A stretch of 64,000 nucleotides of DNA from contig JAEEVK010000005.1 in assembly GCA_016287095.1 (NCBI GenBank), positions 1 to 64,000 on the forward strand, in the 5' to 3' direction. Of the stretch, positions 33,831 to 42,335 are shown in pieces. Each line of letters opens with the position of its first letter. Positions within the stretch are counted from its first letter, which is position 1. The DNA comes from Lachnospiraceae bacterium (GTDB taxonomy: Bacteria > Bacillota > Clostridia > Lachnospirales > Lachnospiraceae). The notes beneath the pieces were generated by a model. The model made no database searches and was not told the origin of the DNA. It saw only the letters and a program-made list of their open reading frames with translations. The position numbers and the translations under genes were made by a program.

Positions 33831-34481
33831 CTATTTCTCCTTATTTATTGAAACTGCAACACCGTCCCCAACAGGTAATATCACTGTCTCAAAATCATCC
33901 GAATGAGTAAGTTCATATAAGTACTCCCTCATCCTCTTATGTATCGTCCGGTCACGTCTCTCTATGGAAAACTTGGACTCTGCGATACTGCCCTCAAGAA
34001 GTACATTATCCGTAACCAGCATCCCGCCGGGATTAAGCAATGTCTTTATGGGCTTTAAGAACTCAGGATACTGACCCTTAGCAGCATCTAAAAAAATAAA
34101 ATCATATCTTTCGGTATGATTCAGAACCATATTATCAAGTACCGTTAAAGCATCGCCTTCGATCAACCTTATCCGATCGTGACCGGCAAGGTTTTTTCTG
34201 GCATCTTTTAGTCTCATTTCGACTTTTTCTATAGTTGTTATCTCTGTTTCAGGCCTGGAAAAACGCTCCAAAAACAAAGTTGAAAACCCAATGGCAGTGC
34301 CAATCTCAAGGATTTTCAATGGATTCCTTTCCAACAAAATCACTTTAAGAAACTGCTGCATGGATTTTCTTATTATGGGCACCCCGTTTGCGAGTGCCCA
34401 CTCTTCTAAATCTCTTAAATCATCCGGCAAATCCGGTATCAAAGAATCTATATATCCTTCAATATGTTCATTAACAATCAT
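33831..34481 (-). CDS. trmR: TrmR-type tRNA 5-hydroxyuridine O-methyltransferase
   Basis: 216 residues. O-methyltransferase family 3 fold: SAM motif ILEIGTAIGFSTLFL, acidic loop TTIEKVE, metal/catalytic region YDFIFLDAAKGQY and DNVLLEG. YrrM of Bacillus, next to yrrN/yrrO, was shown to be TrmR. The gene context is the same here, which supports the assignment. Its ATG overlaps the stop of the MltG-like gene (ATGA). Confidence 0.9.
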   Translation of the reverse strand: MIVNEHIEGYIDSLIPDLPDDLRDLEEWALANGVPIIRKSMQQFLKVILLERNPLKILEIGTAIGFSTLFLERFSRPETEITTIEKVEMRLKDARKNLAGHDRIRLIEGDALTVLDNMVLNHTERYDFIFLDAAKGQYPEFLKPIKTLLNPGGMLVTDNVLLEGSIAESKFSIERRDRTIHKRMREYLYELTHSDDFETVILPVGDGVAVSINKEK

Positions 34482-34975
34482 GGTGAAGCCTCAGCATCTT
34501 CTACGGTAACTTCTCCCTCTATCGAATTCTTGGCATCACATATCATGGCCAGGATCTCATCGTAGTTCATCGAAGTGTTCAATACATAGGTACCACCCTT
34601 TATATCGTACTTTTTCTTTGAACTGTTTTCATCCTTACTACCCGATGCCAGATTTCCAAGCTGAACCTTGATGAAGAAAGAATACTTATCGGAAACCAAC
34701 TTATTGGTCTCAAGCTTTGTGGCAATGTTCATAGTGGACTCACCCTTAAGTATCTGGATCTTCACATCCCTGCCGGGAGCCTCCTCTACGGCAACATCAC
34801 CAAAAATCCTATATGCGTAATCATATGATATATTAACAGCCTTGATCAAAAAGTAAATCAGGACTACATATATCACAACATTGAGACAGACGGACAAAAA
34901 ACCGCCGGTCATACGAAGAAGTACTCTGGTACCTGAGGACCTGCCGGTACCCTTCGCATTTACATATCTGCTCAT
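34478..34975 (-). CDS. Short MltG/YceG-like membrane protein without a transglycosylase domain
   Basis: 165 residues. One membrane span at about 25-50 and an extracytoplasmic region whose DVKIQILKGESTMNIATKLETNKLVSDKYSF resembles the LysM-like N-terminal part of MltG (YrrL). The catalytic YceG region with its Glu is missing; the protein ends 90 residues later in KGGTYVLNTSMNYDEILAMI. In Bacillus full-length MltG sits at this place in the gene order. It is a degenerate or regulatory form, not a frameshift, since the neighbouring genes abut it on both sides. Confidence 0.75.
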   Translation of the reverse strand: MSRYVNAKGTGRSSGTRVLLRMTGGFLSVCLNVVIYVVLIYFLIKAVNISYDYAYRIFGDVAVEEAPGRDVKIQILKGESTMNIATKLETNKLVSDKYSFFIKVQLGNLASGSKDENSSKKKYDIKGGTYVLNTSMNYDEILAMICDAKNSIEGEVTVEDAEASP

Positions 34976-34976
34976 T

Positions 34977-36665
34977 TTAGACCTCCATAAATACCGGAAG
35001 GATGATAGGTCTTCTCTTCATCCTCTTCCACAGGAAATCAGCAAGATCGTCCCTGATCAGTGATTTCATCTTATTTTGATCGGTTATCTCCCTGGATCTG
35101 ATAAGATCCAAAGTAGCTATAACCTCACCCTCAAGAGCCTCTATAAGTTCCTCGGCCTCCTTGACATATACAAAACCTCTTGAAGAAATATCGGGACCGG
35201 CCAGTACCTCACCGGTAGCGGAATCAAATGTAAGAGATACTACAATAAGTCCGCTCTCAGACAACTGCTGTCTGTCACGAAGTACGATATTTCCTACATC
35301 TCCGACACCAAGACCGTCTACCATAACGGCACCGACCTTAACCTTGTCGGTCAGGACACCTTTTTCTTCATTAAGCTCCAAAACATCGCCCGATGAGAGG
35401 ATAAATACATTATCCTTCTCAACACCCATATTTACAGCCAACTCCTTATGTGCGGTGAGGAATCTGTACTCACCGTGAACAGGTATGGCATACTTGGGCT
35501 TAACCAGTGAGTAAATAAGCTTTATCTCCTCCTGGCAGGCATGTCCGGATACATGAGCATCCTGGAATATAACCTTTGCTCCGATCATGCTCAGTTCGTT
35601 GATAACCTTGAAAATATTCTTTTCATTACCGGGGATGGCTGAAGAACTGAATATTACTACATCTCCGGGCTTGATGGTCACCTTTTTATGAATATTGGCC
35701 GCCATCCTGGAAAGAGCTGCCATGGCTTCTCCCTGGCTGCCTGTAGTGATCAGTACAGTCTTTTCATCCTTATAGCTCTTCATCTGCTCTATAGGAATGA
35801 TAGTACCCTCTTTAACAGTAATATATCCAAGCTCGCAGGCAGTAGAGATAACGTTTACCATGCTCCTGCCTTCAACTACCACTTTTCTGCCGTATTTCTC
35901 AGCCGAATTAATGATCTGCTGTACACGGTCGACATTGGTCGAGAAGGTAGCCACTATGATCCTGCGGTCACTGTTCTCCATGAATATGGTATCAAATGTC
36001 TTGCCCACTGTCTTTTCAGACATCGTATATCCGGGACGAAGTACATTGGTACTGTCGCACATAAGAGCAAGAACGCCCTTTTTCCCGAGCTCTGCTAGAC
36101 GGGGCAGATCTATGGTCTCTCCGTATACCGGAGTATAATCCACTTTAAAGTCACCTGTATGAACTATAACACCTGCAGGTGAAAAGATAGCCAGTGCTGC
36201 TGCATCAGCTATACTGTGATTGGTCCTGATAAATTCAACCCTGAAATCACCGGCATTAACGCTCTGACCGTATTTCACGGTCTTTATCTTAACTTTCTTG
36301 GGCATCTCATGCTCTCTGAGCTTATTTTCTATAAGCGCAGTAGTAAGACATGTAGCATATACGGGTACACATATATCCTTAAGTACATAAGGCAGTGCAC
36401 CAATATGATCCTCATGTCCGTGAGTTATGAAAAAGCCCTTTACTTTATCTATATTATCCTTCAGATACGATACATCCGGGATGACCAGGTCTATACCCAG
36501 CATATCATCCTCAGGAAATGCAATACCACAGTCCACTACTATGATGGAATCATCATATTCAAAGGCTGTGATATTCATACCTATCTGCTCCAGACCGCCT
36601 AAAGGTATAACCTTGACTGAAGGGAGCTCCGGCTCTTCTATTATTTCTGTTTCTTTCTTACTCAA
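34977..36665 (-). CDS. rnj: Ribonuclease J
   Basis: 562 residues. Metallo-beta-lactamase/beta-CASP nuclease: the metal motif FFITHGHEDHIGALP near residue 80, further histidines in TNHSIADAAAL and VHTGDFKVDYTP, the beta-CASP region, and SGHACQEEIKLIYSLVKPKYAIPVHGEYRF. RNase J has 5'-exonuclease and endonuclease activity in RNA turnover and rRNA maturation. The start is a TTG at 36665 with GGAG 9 bases upstream. In Bacillus rnjA lies elsewhere; its insertion into the ireB-trmR cluster is a difference from that layout. Confidence 0.95.
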   Translation of the reverse strand: MSKKETEIIEEPELPSVKVIPLGGLEQIGMNITAFEYDDSIIVVDCGIAFPEDDMLGIDLVIPDVSYLKDNIDKVKGFFITHGHEDHIGALPYVLKDICVPVYATCLTTALIENKLREHEMPKKVKIKTVKYGQSVNAGDFRVEFIRTNHSIADAAALAIFSPAGVIVHTGDFKVDYTPVYGETIDLPRLAELGKKGVLALMCDSTNVLRPGYTMSEKTVGKTFDTIFMENSDRRIIVATFSTNVDRVQQIINSAEKYGRKVVVEGRSMVNVISTACELGYITVKEGTIIPIEQMKSYKDEKTVLITTGSQGEAMAALSRMAANIHKKVTIKPGDVVIFSSSAIPGNEKNIFKVINELSMIGAKVIFQDAHVSGHACQEEIKLIYSLVKPKYAIPVHGEYRFLTAHKELAVNMGVEKDNVFILSSGDVLELNEEKGVLTDKVKVGAVMVDGLGVGDVGNIVLRDRQQLSESGLIVVSLTFDSATGEVLAGPDISSRGFVYVKEAEELIEALEGEVIATLDLIRSREITDQNKMKSLIRDDLADFLWKRMKRRPIILPVFMEV

Positions 36666-36681
36666 AATCTATTCTCCACGA

Positions 36682-36975
36682 TTATTTAGTTTCATCGACA
36701 TCATCGACAATATCAACATCATCAAGCAGCTCGTTAAAGATTTCACCGACTGCATCAAGTTCTTTCTTGTCATCTACCAGTGCATAAGCTACTTCTTTGT
36801 TATCCGAAGCCAGCTCCTTTAATATATAGGCATTAGCCTCCATATCGTCTTCGCTGTCTGTCACCAGTATATAGTTTTTGCCGTTAAGCTTAGTATCAGC
36901 TATAGCATAAAGATTGATGACGTTTCCATCATCGGTCGTAAACTTTATAAGTTTAGCATCCTTATTATCTTCCAT
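36682..36975 (-). CDS. DUF1292 family protein (YrzB-like)
   Basis: 97 residues, highly acidic. IKFTTDDGNVINLYAIADTKLNGKNYILV and the following D/E-rich stretch are typical of DUF1292. The family sits between ruvX and mltG in many Firmicutes; its function is unknown. The acidic C-terminal tail (about 12 Asp/Glu in the last 25 residues) is notable. Confidence 0.92.
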   Translation of the reverse strand: MEDNKDAKLIKFTTDDGNVINLYAIADTKLNGKNYILVTDSEDDMEANAYILKELASDNKEVAYALVDDKKELDAVGEIFNELLDDVDIVDDVDETK

Positions 36976-37001
36976 CTTATGATCCTATCCTGTATATCCG
37001 G

Positions 37002-37433
37002 TTATTTTGTATTAGACAAATAGTTAAGATAGCTCTGCAGTATGATGACTGCAGCGAGCTTGTCTATAACTTCGCCTTTTTTAACATAACCGTATCCTAC
37101 ATCGTCCAAAACACGGGATGCCTCTACAGTTGTAAGTCTTTCATCCCATAAAATCACAGAGAGTCCTGTCCTTCTCTCAAGAGCAGCCGCAAACTCCCTG
37201 CATTTTTCTGCTCTTTCTCCCTCGGTGTTATCCAGCTTTTTGGGGAGGCCGAGCACTATTTTATCAACTCCGTACTCAGCTATCAGCTCTTCGATACGAG
37301 CCAGAGTCTTTCTAAGTTTGGTCTCATGAGTCCTTCTGATGGTCTCTTTGGGCTGTGCAGTGATCAAAAGCTCATCACTGATAGCCACGCCACAGGTCAT
37401 GGCACCAAAATCAAGTCCAATTATCCTACTCAT
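37002..37433 (-). CDS. ruvX: RuvX/YqgF family Holliday junction resolvase-like nuclease
   Basis: 143 residues. RNase H-like fold with the N-terminal [15 protein letters not shown], the central [16 protein letters not shown] and [15 protein letters not shown], and the final Asp region [12 protein letters not shown]. Family members process 16S rRNA ends and resolve junctions. It is second gene in the operon, 10 bases after ireB. Confidence 0.95.
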   Translation of the reverse strand: MSRIIGLDFGAMTCGVAISDELLITAQPKETIRRTHETKLRKTLARIEELIAEYGVDKIVLGLPKKLDNTEGERAEKCREFAAALERRTGLSVILWDERLTTVEASRVLDDVGYGYVKKGEVIDKLAAVIILQSYLNYLSNTK

Positions 37434-37443
37434 ATATATCCTA

Positions 37444-37704
37444 TTACCTGAAATTGATATCGATGTACTCCTTTAAGAGCTCCTCGATGATCTCATCACG
37501 CTCAACACGCATAATCTGGCTCCTGGCACCGTTATGGCTGGTGATATAGGTAGGATCACCCGACATGATGTAACCAACGATCTGGCTTACAGGGTTGTAG
37601 CCCTTCTGAGTAAGCGCGGTATATACATCCTCAATAGTGTCCTTAACGAGATTAGCGCTGTCATTGACCGGTCTGAAGTACTGTGTATCTCCTCTTTGTT
37701 CCAT
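37444..37704 (-). CDS. ireB: IreB family regulatory phosphoprotein
   Basis: 86 residues with the start at 37704. The ORF track begins 14 codons earlier, but family members are 80-90 residues and begin just before DTQYF; GGGG at 10 bases upstream of this ATG supports it. The body [45 protein letters not shown] is diagnostic of IreB/YrzL. In Enterococcus IreB is phosphorylated by IreK and affects cephalosporin resistance. First gene of the operon ireB-ruvX-DUF1292-rnj-mltG-like-trmR-trhP. Confidence 0.94.
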   Translation of the reverse strand: MEQRGDTQYFRPVNDSANLVKDTIEDVYTALTQKGYNPVSQIVGYIMSGDPTYITSHNGARSQIMRVERDEIIEELLKEYIDINFR

Positions 37705-37768
37705 TTGTAAAAACCCCATTTCTGCGCATCTTTTACAGGCGTGCACGTGCCTTTTTTTGTATCACTTC

Positions 37769-37797
37769 ATTATAACCTAGAATCCTAAGTATTTCAA
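37769..37797 (-). promoter_or_regulatory. Promoter of the ireB operon
   Basis: On the - strand TTGAAA (37797-37792), 17-base spacer, TATAAT (37774-37769), 65 bases upstream of the ireB ATG. The -35 overlaps the last bases of mtaB. Confidence 0.75.
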
Positions 37798-39314
37798 GTG
37801 TTTTTTTGTACTTTTCCCAAAAGAATGCCATCTTTTAATATACTTTCAATCCTGACGGAGAGAATCTGGTTAATATATTGGTTTACATTGGGACATTCCA
37901 CTCGGTGTGTCACTATGGACGGTTCTCTTTGACACATCTCAGGTGTGTCATTGGGGACGTTTCTCTTTGACACACTCAGAGCCCCAATCGAACATTTCAC
38001 CTGAACATACCTCTCTGTGAGGCCTAAAGCATAGATTTCACTGCTTTCTTCGACGATTTCCTCCACCAGTATCTTTACTGTCTCACCTATAAATGATCCG
38101 TTATAGGTATCTCTCATTGCATCATCGAGTTGCTGAAGGCTAACACTTCGTTCATGCTTTACCTTTTCGGTGAGCTGTCCGGGCATCCTGTCAGCTACCG
38201 TTCCGCGTCGTCTTGAGTATTTAAAGATATGCATCTTGGCAAATGCTGCCTCTTTGCACTTATCATAAGATTCTTTAAACTCTTCCTCCGTCTCTCCGGG
38301 GAAACCGACTATAACATCGGTAGTAATAGCCGGTCTGTCGAATACTTCACGCAGGATGGTACATTTATCAAGAAATTCCTGCATAGTATAATGGCGGTTC
38401 ATCCTCTTAAGCACCGTATCGCAGCCGCTTTGGAGTGACAGATGAAAATGCGGACAAACCGAAGGTATTTCCTTTAGTGCTAAAGCAAACTCCTTTGTGA
38501 TGATCCTGGGCTCCAGTGAACCAAGTCTTATCCTTTCTATGCCCTTAACTTCAGATATTTTCTTAATTAAACTAAGCAAAGGTGCACTGTTAAATTCTAT
38601 GATAGACACATTCTTCATGAATTTTTCGTAGTTATCCAAGCCGTAAGATGATATATGTATTCCTGTAAGCACTACTTCTTTAAAGCCTTTTCCTGCCAGG
38701 GCTCTTACTTCGTCAAGTATATCCGCTTCATCTCTTGAACGTACTCTGCCTCTTGCATATGGTATTATGCAGTACGAGCAAAACTGATTACATCCGTCCT
38801 CAATCCTTACAAATGCACGGCTTCTTTCCGGATAATCGTTGATAGAGAAGCTTTCAACCTGCTTTTCACAAGCTATATCTTCCAGATATTTTTCATTACC
38901 GATAACATTGTCATTTTCAATATCAGAATCAGTATTTGTATTATCCGTTACTTTATTAGCAGATACATCAGTAAAAAACTGTAATATTGCATCAGCTATC
39001 TCACCCTTATGATTGTTTCCGATCAGGATGTCTGCCACCTCGTTCAGCTTATCCTTATCCTTTTCGGTCTGAACATAACAGCCCGTAGCAACAATAACAG
39101 CTTCAGGATTCAGACTTTTTGCCCTGTGCAGCATCTGTCTGGATTTTCTGTCAGCTATATTGGTGACAGAACATGTATTTATGATATATACATCTGCTAT
39201 TTCATCAAAATCAACTATTTCAAAGCCTTTTTCAACTAAATCTTCTCTTATTCGCTCAGTCTCATAGGAGTTAACTTTACATCCCAAAGACAATAGAGCC
39301 GCTTTATGAGTCAT
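37794..39314 (-). CDS. mtaB: tRNA-2-methylthio-N6-threonylcarbamoyladenosine synthase (MtaB-type)
   Basis: 506 residues. MTTase domain with ALLSLGCKVNSYETE and NTCSVTNIADRKSRQ, radical SAM core with CNQFCSYCIIPYARGR, and a C-terminal TRAM-like region. The N-terminal LGCKVN form is that of MtaB rather than MiaB (LGCQMN). The start at 39314 is chosen (GGAGGTTTT precedes it) over the earlier codon of the ORF track. About 25 residues near position 445-470, inside the C-terminal domain, are encoded by two copies of a 33-base repeat (37904-37974); the reading frame is kept. It probably thiomethylates ANN-decoding tRNA at position 37. Confidence 0.92.
   Translation of the reverse strand: MTHKAALLSLGCKVNSYETERIREDLVEKGFEIVDFDEIADVYIINTCSVTNIADRKSRQMLHRAKSLNPEAVIVATGCYVQTEKDKDKLNEVADILIGNNHKGEIADAILQFFTDVSANKVTDNTNTDSDIENDNVIGNEKYLEDIACEKQVESFSINDYPERSRAFVRIEDGCNQFCSYCIIPYARGRVRSRDEADILDEVRALAGKGFKEVVLTGIHISSYGLDNYEKFMKNVSIIEFNSAPLLSLIKKISEVKGIERIRLGSLEPRIITKEFALALKEIPSVCPHFHLSLQSGCDTVLKRMNRHYTMQEFLDKCTILREVFDRPAITTDVIVGFPGETEEEFKESYDKCKEAAFAKMHIFKYSRRRGTVADRMPGQLTEKVKHERSVSLQQLDDAMRDTYNGSFIGETVKILVEEIVEESSEIYALGLTERYVQVKCSIGALSVSKRNVPNDTPEMCQREPSIVTHRVECPNVNQYINQILSVRIESILKDGILLGKVQKNT
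37904..37974. repeat. Two 33-base REP-like repeats inside mtaB
   Basis: Copy 1 is 37904-37936, copy 2 37942-37974, a 38-base period, with about five differences. Each starts GGTGTGTCA and ends TTTGACACA, so each is a palindrome-ended unit with TGTGTCA/TGACACA arms, and copy 1 holds GGACGGTTCTC, the core also found at 52272-52282. Both lie in the coding frame of mtaB near its 3' end. Confidence 0.8.
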
Positions 39315-39482
39315 AAAACCTCCATTTTTACTGCTAAATGTATTCATATTGAACGAGAAAATTATATTTTATGCCCCTAATTGTATAAAATGCACAAAAG
39401 ATTTTTCTGCTCATTCATCATAAAACTAAATAATTGATAAGACATCTCCTAAAAAAACCTTAAATTTTGGCAAATCTAAGTG

Positions 39483-39511
39483 TTGACATTAGCACAAAGT
39501 CAAGTTATACT
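39483..39511 (+). promoter_or_regulatory. Promoter of the HPr-like gene
   Basis: TTGACA (39483-39488), 17-base spacer, TATACT (39506-39511). Near-perfect consensus, 51 bases upstream of the ATG. The rest of the gap 39315-39482 is AT-rich and probably contains a weak mtaB promoter. Confidence 0.8.
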
Positions 39512-39562
39512 ATAGCACAGAAGGAAACAAAAACAGGGTTTCCTAAAGAAAGGAGAATGAAA

Positions 39563-39796
39563 ATGAAATCAGTTAAAATCAGTTTAAGTTCAATCGATGC
39601 AGTTAAGTCATTTGTAAACACAGTTTCAAAGTACGAGTCTGATTTCGATCTTGTTTCAGGAAGATATGTAATTGATGCTAAGTCTATCATGGGTATCTTC
39701 TCACTTGATCTTTCAAAGCCTATAGAACTCAATATACATTCAGAGGATCAGTTCGACGAGATCATCGAGAGCTTAAAGCCTTACATCGTGGCTTAA
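39563..39796 (+). CDS. HPr/Crh-like protein without the active-site histidine
   Basis: 77 residues. The part YESDFDLVSGRYVIDAKSIMGIFSLDL aligns with HPr around its regulatory Ser46 (KSIMGIFSL), which is kept. The segment that carries His15 in HPr (IHARPA) reads SIDAVKSF here, two residues shorter, so there is no phosphorylatable His. This is the pattern of Crh, an HPr relative that acts only through Ser46. The ATG at 39563 fits AGGAG (39551-39555) at 7 bases; the ATG at 39557 would be 1 base away. No HPr kinase or enzyme I gene is present in the window. Strong promoter and terminator suggest high expression. Confidence 0.88.
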   Translation: MKSVKISLSSIDAVKSFVNTVSKYESDFDLVSGRYVIDAKSIMGIFSLDLSKPIELNIHSEDQFDEIIESLKPYIVA

Positions 39797-39820
39797 CAAT
39801 TGAATTAAACAAAAAAGTCT

Positions 39821-39849
39821 ACGGCAGCACTAAGCTGCCGTTTTCTTTT
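39821..39849. terminator. Terminator between HPr-like gene and thiI
   Basis: ACGGCAGC-actaa-GCTGCCGT followed by TTTCTTTT on the + strand. On the - strand the stem is followed by agacTTTTTT, so it may also serve thiI. Confidence 0.85.
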
Positions 39850-39853
39850 ATGA

Positions 39854-41038
39854 TCATTCACTTACTTCAATAATCTCAGTCTCGTTTATAGCCTTTTCAA
39901 CCAATGCTTCTATCGTACCGGTCAGTTTCTTCTCAGATCTCTCAATAATATTCAGATACGGCTTTGTTACGGGATGTTTAGCCACGAAAATGGTACAACA
40001 GTCCTCATAAGGCTGTATCGAAGTCTCATAAGTATTGATTTTTTCAGCTATATCCACAATATCCTGCTTGTCAAATGCTATAAGAGGCCTGTAAACAGGC
40101 AAAGTACATACCGCATTTGTAGCAATCAGGCTCTGAGGAGTCTGGCTTGCCACCTGACCTATGGATTCGCCTGTGATAAGAGCCTGGCATTTCTTTTCAT
40201 ATGCAAAATGTTCGGCTATACGCATCATATAACGTCTCATAATGATCGTCAGCTCATCTCTGGGACATTTATCAATAATGGCAAGCTGTATATCAGTAAA
40301 GTTTACTACATGAAGTCTTATGGGACCGGTATATACGCTGATCAGCCTGGCAAGGTCCACTACCTTCTGCTTTGCCCTCTCAGAAGTATAAGGCGGAGCA
40401 TGGAAATATACAGCGTCGATGGTAACACCGCGCTTTGATACCATATATCCAGCTACAGGACTGTCAATACCGCCTGACAGAAGCAGCATGGCATGTCCGT
40501 TTGCACCGACAGGCATACCGCCCAAACCTTTTACTTTATCCGAATATACATAAGCATAGTTTCTGATCTCAACATATAAAAGTATCTCGGGATTATGTAC
40601 ATTAACCTTAAATTCAGAGAAATTATTTAAGATATACTCTCCCATATCTGCACATATCTGGGGTGAAGTTATGGGATATGATTTATCGGATCTGCGGGCT
40701 TCAACCTTAAATGTATGAGGTGTATTTCGATATCTTTCTCCTACATACTCACCAACACCCTTGGTCAGGCTGTCCCAGGATGCATCCTCTATAACATACG
40801 CCGGACATATCTCATAGACACCAAAAACCTTTTTCATCTGTTCGATGGCTTCGTCATAATCATAAACATCGGGACAGTTTACTTTAAGTCTTCCCTGTTC
40901 ACGTACTACTTCGAAACCGTCTGCAACCTTAGCAAGTTTTTCTGCTACACGGTCACATAAAGCATCTTCAAAGACATATCTGTTTTTGCCTTTGATACCT
41001 ATTTCCGCATATTTTATCAAAAATGCCTTGTATTTCAT
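39854..41038 (-). CDS. thiI: tRNA 4-thiouridine sulfurtransferase ThiI
   Basis: 394 residues. Ferredoxin-like and THUMP domains (residues 1-165, with IKYAEIGIKGKNR and FKVEARRSDKSYPITS) and the PP-loop ATP pyrophosphatase (LLLSGGIDSPVAGYM near residue 190). The C-terminal rhodanese domain of enteric ThiI is absent, as in most Firmicutes, where the disulfide uses an internal Cys. It receives sulfur from the cysteine desulfurase encoded directly upstream. Confidence 0.95.
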   Translation of the reverse strand: MKYKAFLIKYAEIGIKGKNRYVFEDALCDRVAEKLAKVADGFEVVREQGRLKVNCPDVYDYDEAIEQMKKVFGVYEICPAYVIEDASWDSLTKGVGEYVGERYRNTPHTFKVEARRSDKSYPITSPQICADMGEYILNNFSEFKVNVHNPEILLYVEIRNYAYVYSDKVKGLGGMPVGANGHAMLLLSGGIDSPVAGYMVSKRGVTIDAVYFHAPPYTSERAKQKVVDLARLISVYTGPIRLHVVNFTDIQLAIIDKCPRDELTIIMRRYMMRIAEHFAYEKKCQALITGESIGQVASQTPQSLIATNAVCTLPVYRPLIAFDKQDIVDIAEKINTYETSIQPYEDCCTIFVAKHPVTKPYLNIIERSEKKLTGTIEALVEKAINETEIIEVSE

Positions 41039-41085
41039 TTATAAACTCCTTATTTCTTATAACGTTTTTAAGCATTGAAAATATC

Positions 41086-41113
41086 AAGATCCTTCGCGCT
41101 GTTTAGGATGACA
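41086..41113. repeat. Degenerate ATCCTT...AGGATGACA repeat, copy 1
   Basis: AAGATCCTTCGCGCTGTTTAGGATGACAAT lies in the 82-base gap between thiI and the cysteine desulfurase gene; the conserved ends are ATCCTT and AGGATGACAAT. Related, more degenerate copies are at 46653 and 48191. Similar sequences are common in many bacterial genomes, as I recall. Confidence 0.45.
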
Positions 41114-41120
41114 ATATATA

Positions 41121-42308
41121 TTACTTCCTTGTATATTTTGAATAAATAGGAACAAGCTCTTTCAAAACATCAATGCAATAATCAATCTCATCCATAGTGG
41201 TATATCTTGAAAAACTGAATCTCAATGTTGAATCAAGCAATTCTTTCTTTACTCCAATAGCCTGTAAAGTACTGCTGATACCCGGATGATTTGATGAACA
41301 TGCTGAACCTGATGAAACGTATACACCCTTTTCCTCCAGAGCATGTAAAAGTACTTCGGCTTTTATCTTATCAAAGCTCACACTTACAATATGTGGTGCT
41401 GTTGCATTTATATCCAAATCACAACTGTTTCCATTTACTGTTTTAGGTATAGCATTTAAATGTGTTCCCTGAACCTCATTTATTCTTTCAGCAAAATGTT
41501 TTTTCAGACTGTAAATATGATCAATTTTCTGATCAAAATCTTCGTAAGCTTCTCTTGCAGCTTCACCAAGTCCTGCAATAGCAGGCACATTTTCAGTACC
41601 TGAACGACGGTTTTTCTGCTGTCCGCCGCCATATATTAACGGACGAAGCTTTATTTTCTCATCAGCATATAAAAAGCCGCTTCCCTTTGGTGCATGTATC
41701 TTATGGCCGCTGACAGAGAGCAGGTCGATACCTTCCTTTTTAGGATTTATCCTGTATTTTCCGTAGGCCTGTATAGCATCCACATGAAAAACGATATCAC
41801 TTTTCTTTGCCTTTACAGCCTTGGAAATCTCAGCTATATTCTGCACTGCACCTACTTCATTATTTACATACATGATAGAAACCAGAGTAGTTTGGTCATC
41901 TATCATGTTTAGCAGTTCATCAAGCTTTATATGCCCCATCTCATCCACGGGAGCAAATTCAACATTAAAATCAAAATCCTTTAACGAAATAAGCGGTGAA
42001 TACACAGATGCATGCTCAAAACATGATGAAATTATCTTGTTTCCGCTTCTTTTCATAGCTAATGCCGCACCACAGAGAGCCATATTGTTTGACTCTGTAC
42101 CACCCGAAGTAAATATGATTTCTTTAGGCTGGCACTTTAAAGTATTTGCTATGATCTCAGCTGATTTTTTTATATATTGTTCAGCTTCAAAACCTTTTAT
42201 ATGCTTTGACGAAGGATTACCATAGTCCTCCCTCATGATCTTCAAAGCTGTCTCTGATGCAGCCTCACTAACACGAGTGGTTGCTGCATTATCTAAATAT
42301 GCTTCCAT
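41121..42308 (-). CDS. Cysteine desulfurase (NifS/IscS-like)
   Basis: 395 residues. PLP-dependent aminotransferase class V: N-terminal YLDNAATTRVSEAA, GGTESNNMALCGA, PLP lysine in LSVSGHKIHAPKGSGFLY and the active-site Cys in SGSACSSNHPG. The length and the HAxxPKGxG region fit group I (IscS/NifS). Its place upstream of thiI suggests sulfur delivery for 4-thiouridine synthesis; no IscU scaffold gene is adjacent. Confidence 0.95.
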   Translation of the reverse strand: MEAYLDNAATTRVSEAASETALKIMREDYGNPSSKHIKGFEAEQYIKKSAEIIANTLKCQPKEIIFTSGGTESNNMALCGAALAMKRSGNKIISSCFEHASVYSPLISLKDFDFNVEFAPVDEMGHIKLDELLNMIDDQTTLVSIMYVNNEVGAVQNIAEISKAVKAKKSDIVFHVDAIQAYGKYRINPKKEGIDLLSVSGHKIHAPKGSGFLYADEKIKLRPLIYGGGQQKNRRSGTENVPAIAGLGEAAREAYEDFDQKIDHIYSLKKHFAERINEVQGTHLNAIPKTVNGNSCDLDINATAPHIVSVSFDKIKAEVLLHALEEKGVYVSSGSACSSNHPGISSTLQAIGVKKELLDSTLRFSFSRYTTMDEIDYCIDVLKELVPIYSKYTRK

Positions 42309-42335
42309 TTTTACTAAATATCCAATTCTATTTTA

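Noticed and set aside
34478-34975. Frameshifted mltG pseudogene
   Set aside because: The upstream and downstream genes abut this ORF closely, so there is no leftover sequence for a catalytic domain.
37904-37974. Possible CRISPR repeats
   Set aside because: Only two copies, 5-base gap, no spacers and no cas genes.
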